Below are positions 46,314 to 57,771 of a DNA stretch of 64,000 bases, piece after piece. The DNA is from Whitmania pigra (taxonomy: Eukaryota > Annelida > Clitellata > Hirudinida > Haemopidae): NCBI GenBank assembly GCA_021613335.1, contig JAJTWR010000377.1, positions 1 to 64,000 of the forward strand. The letters are read 5' to 3'. The notes beneath the pieces are model-generated. The model did not search any database. It saw nothing but the letters and a program-made list of their open reading frames with translations, and was not told the origin of the DNA. The position numbers were made by a program, and so were the translations under genes. Numbering within the stretch: position 1 is the first letter of the stretch; each line of letters begins with the position of its first letter.

Positions 46314-46730
46314 TTGTCCCAAAAAATTGTTTAGATTTTGGAAGAATTGCGGCGTCACGTGGACAGGCCTTATGAACATCGTAACTGCTGTTCTAAATCA
46401 CAGGTACATGATATGGAGGGCTCACAGGTGCCACCGAAGAAAGAAGTCCACATCTCGAACTCTCGTTAACATTAACGGTTGATGCTCTTCAGTTCGATTG
46501 ACATGTCAAACTACGGCTTGTTCTTTTAAACTTACATGTCCAGGGAGATTTCGGACCATTTTGCGGACACTAAATCTTTCGGAGTGGTTTTTTTTGAACG
46601 ATTGATATTGTTAATGTTTGCATGGCCGAGAAAAAAAAATAATAATAAGTAACATTATCCACATGTTTAGCTAAGATTCCTCATTAATTATGCGGAACGA
46701 ATAAACGCATTTCATTGAAATCTTGAAAAA

Positions 46731-46761
<31 letters not shown>

Positions 46762-47640
46762 ACGGGAAAACTTTCTTGTTTTTAAAGTCTTTTACTTTAA
46801 AAATAATGTTTAAAAAACCTTTTTAAAAATTGGTCTTTGTAGCTAGAACATAGCCACTGATAAGCCTGTTATTTTGCTAATTTAGACGTGTAAATAAAAT
46901 TATTGTTCTATGAGACTCTATTATTTCAAGTTATTTGAAAAACATTATTAGTTTTATTGTAGACCAGATCATGAAAAATGTCACTAAGATTTATATTACC
47001 CACTAGTAGATTTGGGATCTCAAGTCGTGCAAATTTCTCGCTTGACTACTTTATGGTGAATATCTCTCAAACTAACTTAAATTGGAAGTTCAAACTACAG
47101 AATATGAAAGAAAACTTTATATTTTAACATGTGTAACAGAATGGGCTCTCTAAAATTGGTTGAAGTCGAGATTTCAGGCACTTTTATGTGCTGCAGATCA
47201 TTTATTGTATCTTTCTAAATATGAAGTTCAAAAGTTTTTTCTGTGATTATAATATTAGTTAGATTGTAATTACCTTTAACTTTATAAAATGATTCTTAAA
47301 CGAAAATGAATGTTTGTTTAAACACATTTCTATTAATATCTTGCTAAATATATGTAGTTAAAATTTCAACTTCAGACATGTTTGTCTCCAAGTCCTCGGT
47401 GATATTTAAATGCAGTACTTGCACTTTAGAATGTAGTATTAAAAGGATTTGAACGCAATTTTACGCTAATATATTCATTTCAATATCGTTCACTTTTAAA
47501 CACACTATAAGCGACATAAGCACGTACAAGGAGCCTAATTGAAAAAGCATGCAATCCAATCAACTGTCAGAAATTTGAATATTAATTTGTAAACAAACTG
47601 TCAGCCAATCAGCATGCACCGCCACCTATCTACCGTTTTT
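46314..47640. other. Unassigned non-coding sequence with (AT)n
   Basis: No frame or known element is recognised. An (AT)n run of about 30 bases sits at 46732-46762. The sequence does not match the P450 spacers. Confidence 0.5.
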
Positions 47641-47689
47641 AGATTCGTGTGAAGCTATCGGACGTCCGCTGAGTTGTGCGTAGTAAGTA

Positions 47690-48410
47690 GTGCGTATAGT
47701 TTGAGCCTTCATAACCTGAAAAATAAGTGTCTACGGCAAAGGCCTTGGAAATTTAAAAAAACAGAGATTAAATATCTTTAAAATGAGACCTTTGTCGAAA
47801 CATTTAGTTAAGTCTAAGTTACGTTTTTATGCATTTGAATGAGGCTGTTTTCCGAGGTAGTACGTCGTAAAATTAGTGCGTAAGTTTGAGCTTAAATAAC
47901 TTGAAAAATAAGTGTCTGATGGCAAAGTGGTTAGAAATGTGAGAAAGATAGATGCTATGTCTTCAGAATGAGAATTTACTCAAAAAATTTAGTTTAGTCT
48001 AAGCGACAGTTTTTGTTGCAGTTAAATTAAGGCTATTTTTTAGTCTTAGTTTAGTGCGTTATGTTAGATCGTGAATATCTTGAAATTATAGGTTTTTTTT
48101 GCAAAGAATTTGGTAACGTGAGGAAGATAGATGCTATGTCTTCAGAATGAGACTTTAGTCGAAAAAATTTAGTTTAGTCTAAGTGACGGTTTTTTTTTGC
48201 AGTTGAATTAAGGCTATTTTTTAGTCTTTGTTTAGTGCGTGATGTTGAGCATAAATATCTTGAAAATTATAGGTTTTATCGCAAAGAGTTTGGTATTGTG
48301 ATAAAGTTGGATTATATCTCTTTAGAATGAGATCTTAGTCGACAAATTTAGTTGGGTGCAAGCGACGGTTTTTTTGCTCTTGAGTTAAGGCTGTTTTAGT
48401 ATCTGATAGC
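47690..48410 (+). repeat. Four imperfect tandem units of 178-186 bp
   Basis: Marker 'tgcg' positions at 47691, 47877, 48055 and 48236 give periods of 186, 178 and 181. Shared segments include 'gaagatagatgctatgtctt' and 'aatttagtttagtctaag'. They are clearly diverged, unlike the homogeneous array at 5538. Confidence 0.85.
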
Positions 48411-48472
48411 GTTTTGAACGTCCGATAGCTTTACACGAATGTTTTTAGTATTAACGACGAAAAGTTGTATTA

Positions 48473-49510
48473 TGACTTTCGAGTGTGGTTATTGTAATAA
48501 AAACAAACTGCCAATGCTCAGGCGCCATATAAATCAAACGCATCCTGGTAAAGAGTTGCCAACGCATCCCTTTGGGCCGTAAAAGGAAAATCAATGGGGA
48601 AAGTGAGTGTTGTTTCGACAATTCAGAAATCAGCTTTATTGAACAGTCCAGTTCAAGATAAACATCTGCTTGCAGTTCCCAGTTGAACAAAAGGGGGAAA
48701 CCTCCGAAAGTCATAATCAAAGTTCCAGAAAGACCTAGGTCAACAAACTTCAGAAAAGGCTGGAATAAGAGTTTTGTTAACGTTTAGTTCAATAACAGGT
48801 TTGCGGTAATTATTTTTTCTTTGTTAAAGTTTGCTCAGTTGTATAATGTATGTATCTATAGAATTGAAAGTTGGAAAATAAAAGAAGAGGATGAGACATG
48901 TTCCAGATTTGTGAGGAGAAGAGGTGATTTCCATTACAAAGATCACATAATAAGAAACTATTATTGCAACAGAAGTGGTACCAGAATAGTACTACTTAGC
49001 AGGAAACGTTACATTAAAATCCAGGACTCTTGCAAGATTGGAATGTTTGCCCTGCTGCAATTAGCTTAAAGATTTTCAATGCAGACAAATCAGGTTTATG
49101 ACTTTGTATCGCAACAGTCTAGATGAACTGAAATCACTCTTCCATGTGTTACTTGCATCAGTGCTGCAGTCAATTGACAGTGATCTTTCTAGGCCAGACT
49201 GCTGTTGATCACATGACAAAGTTGGATGCAGTGCTGAAGATACCACAGGTCACCTGTGATCAAATAAAAACGAGTAATGAACCTCATAACAAAAAAATTA
49301 CACCTCAGAGATTTTTCAGATATACTAAAAACACAAACGGGATTTAAGGAGATCACTACTAAAACCCACAAAGAACAAGACAGAATATTGGAAACTCTGG
49401 GGGGCAGCGTAGAAATAATATCAAAAAAACCCTCAACTGATCACGGTTATGAAGCAGAGGAAACAATTCGTTCATCAATTTTGAACATTCGTATGCATAT
49501 AGCATTCCCA
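48473..49510 (+). pseudogene. MULE transposase N-terminal region, broken
   Basis: At 48473 an ATG opens MTFECGYCNKNKLPMLRRHI with NQTH after it, which is a C2H2 finger. After stops, 48863-49066 gives SRFVRRRGDFHYKDHIIRNY, then YCNRSGT and SCKIGMFALLQ, the zinc-binding pattern of the domain that precedes the catalytic core in many animal MULEs. A third stretch (49340-49520, ITTKTHKEQDRILETLGG) has no assigned function. Confidence 0.55.
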
Positions 49511-49570
49511 GGACAAGTAAGTTTTAATCTTTTTGTTGAAATATGTTTTGTTTTTGTTAATTTTTGTTGA

Positions 49571-50250
49571 AGCAATAAAACACCTTCCTGAATTTTTTGG
49601 GACCCATGAGTTTATGGAATGTAAGCATTAAAAAATTAAACCTTTATATAAAAGACGCCAGCAAGTGGGAGGGGGGGGAGATTCAAAAGTACTAATTCTG
49701 AGAGGAGAGGGCATTTACTTCTGCTAAATAAAAACGTAATAATTTTTTAAATTTTCGAAATTTATAATTTTTAATGATTTTATTTCAATGTTATTTATTG
49801 ACATTTGGGACCGTCCATAACGTATGTCAAGCTCGAGAGAGAAGGCGGTCTAAAAATTGAAGAGGGAGGGCTAAACCTTGTTGGACACAGGAACATACAA
49901 CCTACATGTAACGTCACGCAAATTAAAAATTAAGGTTAAGGTTTTTTGCGGACATCTTTTGTGGACGACCTCCAAAAAGAAGGAACGACCTCAAATTCAA
50001 ATTTTGTTTGGTTTCTGTGCGCGTCAATAGAGATGAGCCGTAACTACTTAACTGTGCTTGAGATTCTAGTTAACTTTATTTTGATAATTTCTTATTTTTT
50101 CTTTTATTTTAAACATTTTTAAACAAAGACATTTAAACGTCAATACTAGTAATGTTTTATTAATCTCCAGTTATATTCTGCGGATCGGCTTCAAAAGATA
50201 AAAATGTTGCTAAGGACACCGCAATTTAACAAAATGCTAAAATTGATAAG
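49571..50250. other. Unassigned sequence
   Basis: Non-coding, with a G-rich patch at about 49665-49680 and a 'ggaccgtccataacgtatgt' segment like the ends of some DNA transposons. From about 50300 the P450 spacer resumes. Confidence 0.4.
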
Positions 50251-50534
50251 TTGGTAAACATAATTAAGAATGTTTTTATAAAAAATTACTTTAACTAGTT
50301 CAAAAATATCTCCAAAAGGCTTAATCATATAATCGAGTCACACTCCTACTAATAAGGATTTTTTAAAACAAAATATAATCAAATAATTTCTTTTATTTTT
50401 TCAAAAAAATCTATTTAGTTAAAAATACTAAACAATAAACTGATGCTAATCTTATCTTTAGCAGAATATTGTTGTCACAATAAAAATGCAAATCAATACA
50501 ATGACTTTTAATGGTTTTGCATTTTCAATATTTT

Positions 50535-53500
50535 CTACTTTCTCTTTTCAACTTGTATCTTTATGCCATTTACAGCTCTCAGAGACATTGATTCAAATAC
50601 CAAAGGAACCTGAAATCAAATAGAAGTTTATCACAACTTTTTACTCAACAATTTTATCTTGCTAAACAAGTTTATGTGCTAAATGGAATCAAAATTCACT
50701 TGTGTCTCAGAGCAGGCAAGAAATTTGAACTTCCTCATCATATTCACTATTGCCATTTTCAGCTCCAAGATGGCCAGTCTCATACCAACACAGTTCCTGG
50801 GTCCAACTCCAAATGGCATGTATCTCAAAGGCTCAATCTTGCCTCTCACAGATGGAGCAAATCTGTTAATTTTAAACATTTGTTTTGTCAGCTTCAATTT
50901 CAAAGTATTGCTCAGCAACCAGTCCAACATGATGAAATAATAATATGAAACTAAAGCAATAAATTTCATACATTTAAAGCTTGTTAATAAATAATCATAA
51001 AAAAATATTAATTCACAAACAAATTAAGACATTACTCAAATGAAGTTATCTGTTTGATGGATATAGCTTTAAATAAATAAATGCAGATACATAAAAACCT
51101 TTCTGGGTTAAATACTTCTGGATCCTCCCAGTATTCAGGATCATTTTGTAATGCATAGATTGGAATAATAATGCTCATACCTTTAGGAATGAACAAACCA
51201 TTGATGGTCACATCTCTAGATGCAACTCTGTCAGTTCTGCCAAATTTATGTAATTCACAAATGTACTGATTAATTAAAAAATTTTATTAATAAAAAATTT
51301 CATTCATTTAAATAAAAAGTAAAATCCCATAAAAAAATTTGGTTTATAGAGATTAAAATGTTATTAACCTTGGTGATGCTGGGTACATCCTTAAAGTCTC
51401 AGAGAAGCACATTTCCAAATACTCCATCTCTTTGATGGAATCATAAGTTGGCTCAGTCTAGATTTTATGGTAATAAGTAATGAGCATTTTGATCACTTTA
51501 TTTTGATTAATAATGAGTTGTATAAAAATGAGTTTCTATTAATATAACTTACCAATTTACCAATTCAAAGGTGTTGAAAATTTTATCAATTATGCCATTT
51601 TTAAGTTATTGATTGTTTAACTAATATAACCTCTTGTCCCAGTTTTGCAATGATTTCATCAAAAAGTCTTTCTTGAATTTCAGGATAGAGGGCCATAATG
51701 TAGCCAAATAGAGAAAGAGTGCTTGCAGTTGTCTCAAAGCCAGCCAGAAAGAATATAAATCCTTGAGCTAAGAGTTCATCATTTGTCAATCCTAGTAAAT
51801 CAAATATTAAAATAATCAACTCAATTGTAATTTAATGTGTTAAAATTAATTTACAAATACCCCTGTTGACTTTAACTGTACAAAAATTCTTCTCTGACTG
51901 GCTTTCACTTTCTTTATTTTCCATGTGAGCAGAAACCATTATATGCAAGAAATCAACATAGCCCTTAAAAATTACTCAGGTTGCATGAAATTGAAAATAA
52001 TGTTCAAACAGCTTTAAGATTTCAATCACTTACAATAACAGTAGTTATATCAGCAACTCAACTCAACTCATCAACAAGCATAGTGTGATTCCCATGGAGG
52101 TTACAAATTAAAGCAAACATTTTTTTAACTTCATTGCTAACATTTTTAGTCAATCCAATTTGTCTTTCCTTGGCAGCTCTGTCAACCACATTGCAGAAAA
52201 AGTTTGTTATAGACTTATCCATAATTCTGAATCCAAATTTCTCAAAGAAATGGTAGAGCATTGGAGATAATACTATGAGAGTGATGAAATAATAATAAGT
52301 ACAATAACAAAATATCAGAACGATTGCACATATTTATTCAGTTCAAGCTTGTAGCATTCCGCTCTATGTGATTTGAGTTTAAAAGAATGTAGTTTGAAAG
52401 GGATAGATAACAAAAAAAAACAAACAATTTCAAATTCACAATTATAATGAATGCATCTTACAATTATATAAAAACAGCTTACTGAACTTACTGTGATTTG
52501 AGTTTAAAAGAATGTAGTTTGAAAGGGATAGATAACCAAAAAAAACAAACAATTTCAAATTCACAATTATAATGAATGCATCTTACAATTATATAAAAAC
52601 AGCTTACTGAACAACAGCATGGGGACATTCAGCTTGAATTTGAACAATTTTGTGGCATTTGTGACAAATTCATTTTTGGGATCGTTATGGGAATCAATCT
52701 GAATGCTAAAAGCAGTGCTGGCAATCACATCCATTGTATAAGCTCCACACAACCTGAGGTTTTTTTTTGTAACATATTAAAGGCTGTAACTATTTAGGAG
52801 TTTACCAATTTCTAATTCATCTTAAATCATATGATATTGAAATTAGGAGAGAGTAAAAATACAAATTAATTTTCAAATATAATGTCTCACTCTCTGAAAT
52901 CAAAAACTTCTCCAGAATCGGCTTTGTTAGAAAGATTTACACACAGAGTGTCACAGCACTGACCCTGCCAAATGTGACGATACCTAACACAAAAATCAAA
53001 ATAAAAGTACAACAACATATGACAATACAATATCAGGATATGATAATGAAATCAGTAAATAACTTAAAAATATTTCAATAAAGGTATGTTTTATTTTTTC
53101 TGCTTAAAACAGGGATGTTATTCTAAAATTTATTATTTTAAGTAGTTCTAGATGCTCTGGTGCTGCTGTTGAAGTAACTTTAAATTACTTTTCTCATCTT
53201 TCCACTACTGAAAGTTGGCGTTAGGATGCCCCTGACGTGCTTCCAAATGGTCATCTTTTAAAAGTATAACCATCTTGTCGAGTGGTGGTCCAAGATTCCC
53301 CACATCCAAACGATTTGGAAAGAGATGGAAGTCTTTTATCAAGATTTGTTTCAGAATTTGGAGCTCATGGATGACAATGGCTGGTCTTTTGCCAAAAAAA
53401 AACCTTAAAATGGACATCAAAAAGTAAATGTTTTAAAATCATGGAACAAGATTATGATATAAGTGAAGTTGTGCTGCTGTTTATGATGAAAATTTTTAAT

Positions 53501-53972
53501 CTTAAAAAAATTGTTACCCTATTATGGGTCCATACTTTTTTTTCAGTTCCAAATCATATTTTAGTATTCCCTGGAGATAAATTTTAAAATAACTTTATTT
53601 TATTTCCAATATAGTGTTGTTTTTACTGATCTAGATTTAATTAATCAATCGTTTATTTCATTGATAAGGAAAAATTTATTACCATGGACCAGATTCCAAG
53701 CAAGTTTCCCAAAACGGGTATGGGTCTTGGCCCTTTGATCCCCAATCTTCTGAAGATCCCAAAATTCCATGTGATATATCTGAATTTTCATAAATGAATA
53801 ACTTCATAAATAAAACTTATAAATTTTAAATATAAAAATGTTTTCAATCTTTTCAATATGACATTCCAATAACAAATTGTAATCACTTGTAGCATCCAAT
53901 AATTAATGTAATTCCAATTAATATCCAACTCGACAGCCAACTCGGCTTCAAAGCGTCAATCTTCTCGAACAT
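50535..53972 (-). pseudogene. Cytochrome P450 gene J (CYP3 clan), two frameshifts
   Basis: All 13 exons are in place from the start at 53972 (MFEKIDALK) to the stop at 50535-50537, and the motifs AGFETT and [10 protein letters not shown] are kept. But the exon at 53185-53402 has one extra base at about 53246 (after KDDH, where relatives read [10 protein letters not shown]), and the exon at about 52893-52983 has four extra bases at about 52965 that bring in an early stop. The intron between has a 125-bp duplication. The other exons are clean, so the inactivation looks recent. It groups with D, G and L. Confidence 0.88.
52368..52617. repeat. Tandem duplication of 125 bp in an intron of gene J
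   Basis: 'gtgatttgagtttaaaagaa' starts at 52368 and again at 52493, with the second copy nearly perfect. The duplicated part includes the splice donor end (cttactgaac) of the neighbouring exon, so a decoy donor is present. Confidence 0.93.
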
Positions 53973-54485
53973 TTTAGAAATACGAAACAGCGTCCCAAAC
54001 CCAGCAAAAATTTATTTCGTTTAGCTTTCAACCATTTCACAGTTATGCACATAAGCAGACAATGCCTTTTAAATGACAGGTTATTGCACAACAGAGGTTA
54101 ATAGTGATGTAATATTCAAGAATAAATGAATGTAAACAAACTGGTGTCATTATCACAAGTTAGCTCTCTAAATTCAAATGTAGTAACTGAGCTCTGAGCT
54201 CTTGAACGAGAAACTAATTATATTAATTATAATTAATAATATTTAATAAATTAATTTTATAATTAACTTGTATATAACTTACAATTATTTAAAACTATAA
54301 AATAATTAATTATAAAATCCACGCAAAGAGTGAAATTACATGCAGTTTATCTGAATTTAAAGAAACTCGTTCATATCTGATTCTGTAAACAATCCTTGAT
54401 ATTCTATATTTTCGAACCTCGTAATCTCTTGGGTGCCTGTTAATTCAGCTGTATCGGCTTCGGTTATGTATGCCGATAATGATAG
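53973..54485. other. 5' flank of gene J and spacer
   Basis: It matches the flanks of A, D and G up to about 54450. Non-coding. Confidence 0.7.
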
Positions 54486-54721
54486 TGTTGAGTTTGAACT
54501 ATGCGTGATTAAATATGATATTATATTGTGTTAATAATTATTATTATAGATATATGTATCTTTGTTTTATTGCCTATGGACGCATAGCATGTATTGTGTT
54601 TTGTAGTTCTTACATAGTCGTTTCTTAGATGTTTATTTAGTTTAATAATAAACTACATCAACCTTCTTGTACAACTTTTTATTTATTCCACCATCAGATA
54701 TTAGTTATAACAAACTCAACA
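54486..54721. mobile_element. Candidate solo LTR, 236 bp
   Basis: It begins TGTTGAGTTTG and ends CAAACTCAACA, a perfect 11-bp inverted repeat with the TG...CA ends typical of LTRs. An AATAAA-like motif lies inside. The flanking 5-mers are gatag and gttag, one mismatch apart, as expected for an aged Copia-type duplication. No internal coding part is present. Confidence 0.7.
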
Positions 54722-54726
54722 GTTAG

Positions 54727-55287
54727 GGATAGGCATATTAGCATATTGGCCCTATTTTAATGTGATGTGCTGTTAGTCTTACCTTGATTTGTCTTGTTGC
54801 GTAATTCTTCAATTCTTCAATTTTTTATTTTTAAAGCTTATCCAGTGCTTGTTCAAAACAATAGGAAATATAATAGTCATAAATTCATTATGCCTAAAGC
54901 AGCAGCCAAAATTTGCCAAAAACGAAACAGCGAACTACACTAGCCCAACGCTGCGAATATTCCAGAAGATTCTTAAAAATCGTCTGCTCCTAAAGTAGGG
55001 ATGTATAGTGAGGCCAAGTTCTGTTCTACATTTTACTTTTATAAATTAAATATAAATTATTTTTTAAATTTGTTTTTCATGAAATAAATATAATGCTCGC
55101 AAATCATACACATATAATTTATATCGTATTTATGTTAACAAATATTTATTAAAATTGTAGCGTCTTATCCTCACTAATAAACCATAAATTTAAGATTAAT
55201 TAAATAATTAAAAAGATAAAATCATTATAAAAATCTTTATGAAAAAGAGACAAAACATAAGAAAAAATACGATAAGATGCAATAATG
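54727..55287. other. Unassigned AT-rich sequence
   Basis: Non-coding, very AT-rich, with no match to the P450 spacer and no recognised element. Confidence 0.5.
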
Positions 55288-57318
55288 CAGAGGTTTTCAA
55301 CCTTTTTTTATGCTGTGGACCCCACAAACATTCCAAGCTCGGGTGGCGGTCCCCCATAGTCCAATGTGCCCTGGTCTCAACTTTTCGTACCTTAAAGTTG
55401 GGCCAGAATATGTCTTATTAAGTTTGCGGATGCAATCCACTTAAATTCTGCTAAACGCCTAGCCTAAGTTATTTACACAACATGTAAAAGTCATTTCACA
55501 TACGGAAAAATGAAACACTCACTGAGTATTTATTCCACTGTTATACAGTTTTCATTTCAGTGAGTAGGGTGTGCCTGTTTTCCACTACAGAGTTTGTCCA
55601 AACATGGTGTGTGTGTGATAAACATATGAGTATTTCACGTTCCAGTCTGGACCTGTACTTGGTCGTTATCGCAGTAACAGCAGAAAATGCAGTTTTGCAC
55701 AAGCACGTCGCAGAAAATGGTAGCAGGACATTGATGACAGCAGTCAGTATTCCTGGAAATATGCTAGCCAGAACGACAACAGCGGCAGTCTGCCGAACTG
55801 CAAGCGCAGTGTCCTGTCAGACGACAATTTGGCCAATTGTGCTTATTTGCGACCAGTTAAATCGGTTAGCTCTCATTCAAATTCAAATTACATTTCGAAT
55901 CCAATCAAATGCGCTGACATCGTCGTCGCAGAAATACTGATGAAAGTAATGCGACAGCTTCTGTAGGTGGTTCAAAATGGTGCCTGCGATGACACCTGTC
56001 GAAATATTGTTCACTGTTAGAAAGTCAGCCAACAACGGAAACATATCATAGATGCCTTCTTCACATCTTCTCCTCCATATGCGAAATTTCTTCTGGAAGA
56101 CCGACTTTGTCATGCGTTTTCAGAACGTTTTTGTCAGGTCCTTGCAATGACAGATTTAAACTGTTCAAACTGGTCTGGCAACCCATGTCTCGTCTGTAAA
56201 GAAGTGTGCCATCGATTCGTTATGCTGGTTTAGAAAAATGAGCAGCTCGTCTCGTAATTCATAAACACGCTGAACAACGCGACCGCGTGATAGCCATCGG
56301 ACTTCCGATTGTAACAACAAATACTTGTGTTCGGCTTCCATTTCGCGGCACATGTTTTCAAACAAACGGTGATTGAGCGACCTGGCTTTGATGAAGTTAA
56401 CAATTTTAATACATGTGGAAAACGAGTCAGCAAGATCTTCATTCATGTCTTTTGCCGCCAAGACCTCGCGGTGAATCACGCAGTGTGTTGATACTATGTG
56501 AGGGGCTGCTTGTTTCACTCGTGCGACTGAACCAGACTTACGACCAGTCATCGCAGCAGCGCCGTCCATGCACACGCCAACACATTGTGTAAAAGCCAGT
56601 TCTGATTCCTAAAAAACGCATCAAGTACACGGAAAAGTTCTTCACCGGTTGTGCGTCCCGGCAGCGAATTGCAGAACTAAAAGTCTTCCAAGACTTCACC
56701 TTCCCAGCAGTATCGAACGTAAACCAACAATTGGGCTGCATTCGCAATGTCTGTACTTTCGTCAAGCTGAATTGCAAATTTGACATGCTGAAGGCGTGCA
56801 ATCAGTTCGCAGCGGACATCTTCAGACATGTTGGCAATTCGTCCGCTCACTGTGTTATCAGACAGTGGAATGGCTTTCAGTTTTTGACTGTATTCCTTTC
56901 CTAGTACGACTTCGCACATGTCGACTGCTGCCGGTGGAATTAGCTCTTCTGCAATTGTGTGAGGTTTATTGGAACGCGCTATTCGCAATGCTACCAAATA
57001 CGACGCTCGAAGAGCGCTATTTAGTGTGTAAATCGACTACTATAATAAAACAAATACAAATCTTATCAAATATTTTGAATTGTTTACTAACATTTTAAAA
57101 AGTATTTGTCACATACGCAAGTCACATGACAACAGAACAGCATAATAGGTTCACCGCAAGAATTTCGGAAACATTGGCATAGCTAGTATTTTTTGTTTAG
57201 CTAAAAGCTAATCAATCAACCAAGCCAAGGAATACTTTATGCAAGAAAAATCACTACTTTCCTTGACTTGCCCACGGACCCTTTGAGGCTACCCGCGGAC
57301 CACGGGTTGAAACCTCGG
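55288..57318 (-). mobile_element. ZBED/SCAND3-like hAT element, about 2 kb
   Basis: The ends read CAGAGGTTTTCAACC and, on the complement, CCGAGGTTTCAACCCG, so the TIR is CAGAGGTTTCAACC with small differences. The first 45 bases after the TIR ('gtggaccccacaaacattcc') are shared with the fragment at 13776. The flanking octamers do not match, so no target duplication is claimed. The transposase lies on the minus strand. Confidence 0.8.
55883..56997 (-). pseudogene. ZBED5/SCAND3-like hAT transposase, broken
   Basis: In transcript order: 56997-56677 with IRLQHVKFAIQLDEST-like text (FAIQLDESTDIANAAQLLVY, where Asp is a catalytic candidate), then 56575-56165 with MCMDGAAAMTGRKSG (second Asp), THCVIHREVLAAK (the WxxH-type region) and SEVRWLSRGRV, then 56113-55883 with MFPLLADFLTVNN. 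These are hallmarks of the hAT group that gave rise to vertebrate ZBED5, SCAND3 and FAM200 genes. Frameshifts separate the blocks, and the BED finger and the C-terminal end are not clear. Confidence 0.83.
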
Positions 57319-57771
57319 TAAAACCGTCCGATCATGGCCACTTTGATACCAAACTTTTTTTTTACCTTTAGGACGGCAAAACAGCCAAACGGCTTATCAT
57401 CTCATAAGAATCCGATATAAAAATTCACATCAAGCATTGCTATCTGAGTTTTTACATTCGAAGCCAAACTTGAACAACATCTATGGCAACAAAAAACCAC
57501 ATTTAAATACCTAAAAATCAAAACGATTTTATGCTAGCTTTTTATAGAAAAATTGCCAGATATGGTGATACATCTATGATATAGAAAACAAATGCTACGT
57601 AGGTGTTAATGCTAACTAGCAATTAAAAAATGCATAGGCATTGCATGTATAAATTTATAAATTTTTTAGAGCTCTCAAAAAGGCCATTTTGTTAAAGACA
57701 AAGTAAGAAACAATTCAATCATAAGCAGTAAATTACTGCCATTGCCACAATGAGTTTGAATGTTTCCAAAA
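57319..57771. other. Spacer upstream of the gene K stop codon
   Basis: To about 57585 the sequence is unassigned. From there it matches the 3' flanks of C (17108-17281) and F (33346-33513), and so gives the state of that flank without the composite insertion. Confidence 0.65.

Larger units (their letters stand above)
47643..49540 (+). mobile_element. MULE-like relic with subterminal tandem repeats
   Basis: 'ttcgtgtgaagctatcggac' at 47644 recurs inverted at about 48412-48438, and between the two lie four imperfect tandem units. A broken gene follows with a C2H2-like finger and a WRKY/GCM1-like finger, both common at the N-terminus of animal MULE transposases. The DDE part and the right end are missing, so the assignment rests on these parts. 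Confidence 0.55.

Noticed and set aside
46732..46762. (AT)n run as a hairpin or origin
   Set aside because: A plain dinucleotide microsatellite explains it, with no associated structure.
57318..57340. 'ggtaaaaccgt' next to the hAT end as another copy of the GGTAAAACC MITE
   Set aside because: Similarity ends after about 11 bases, and no matching opposite end or duplication was found.
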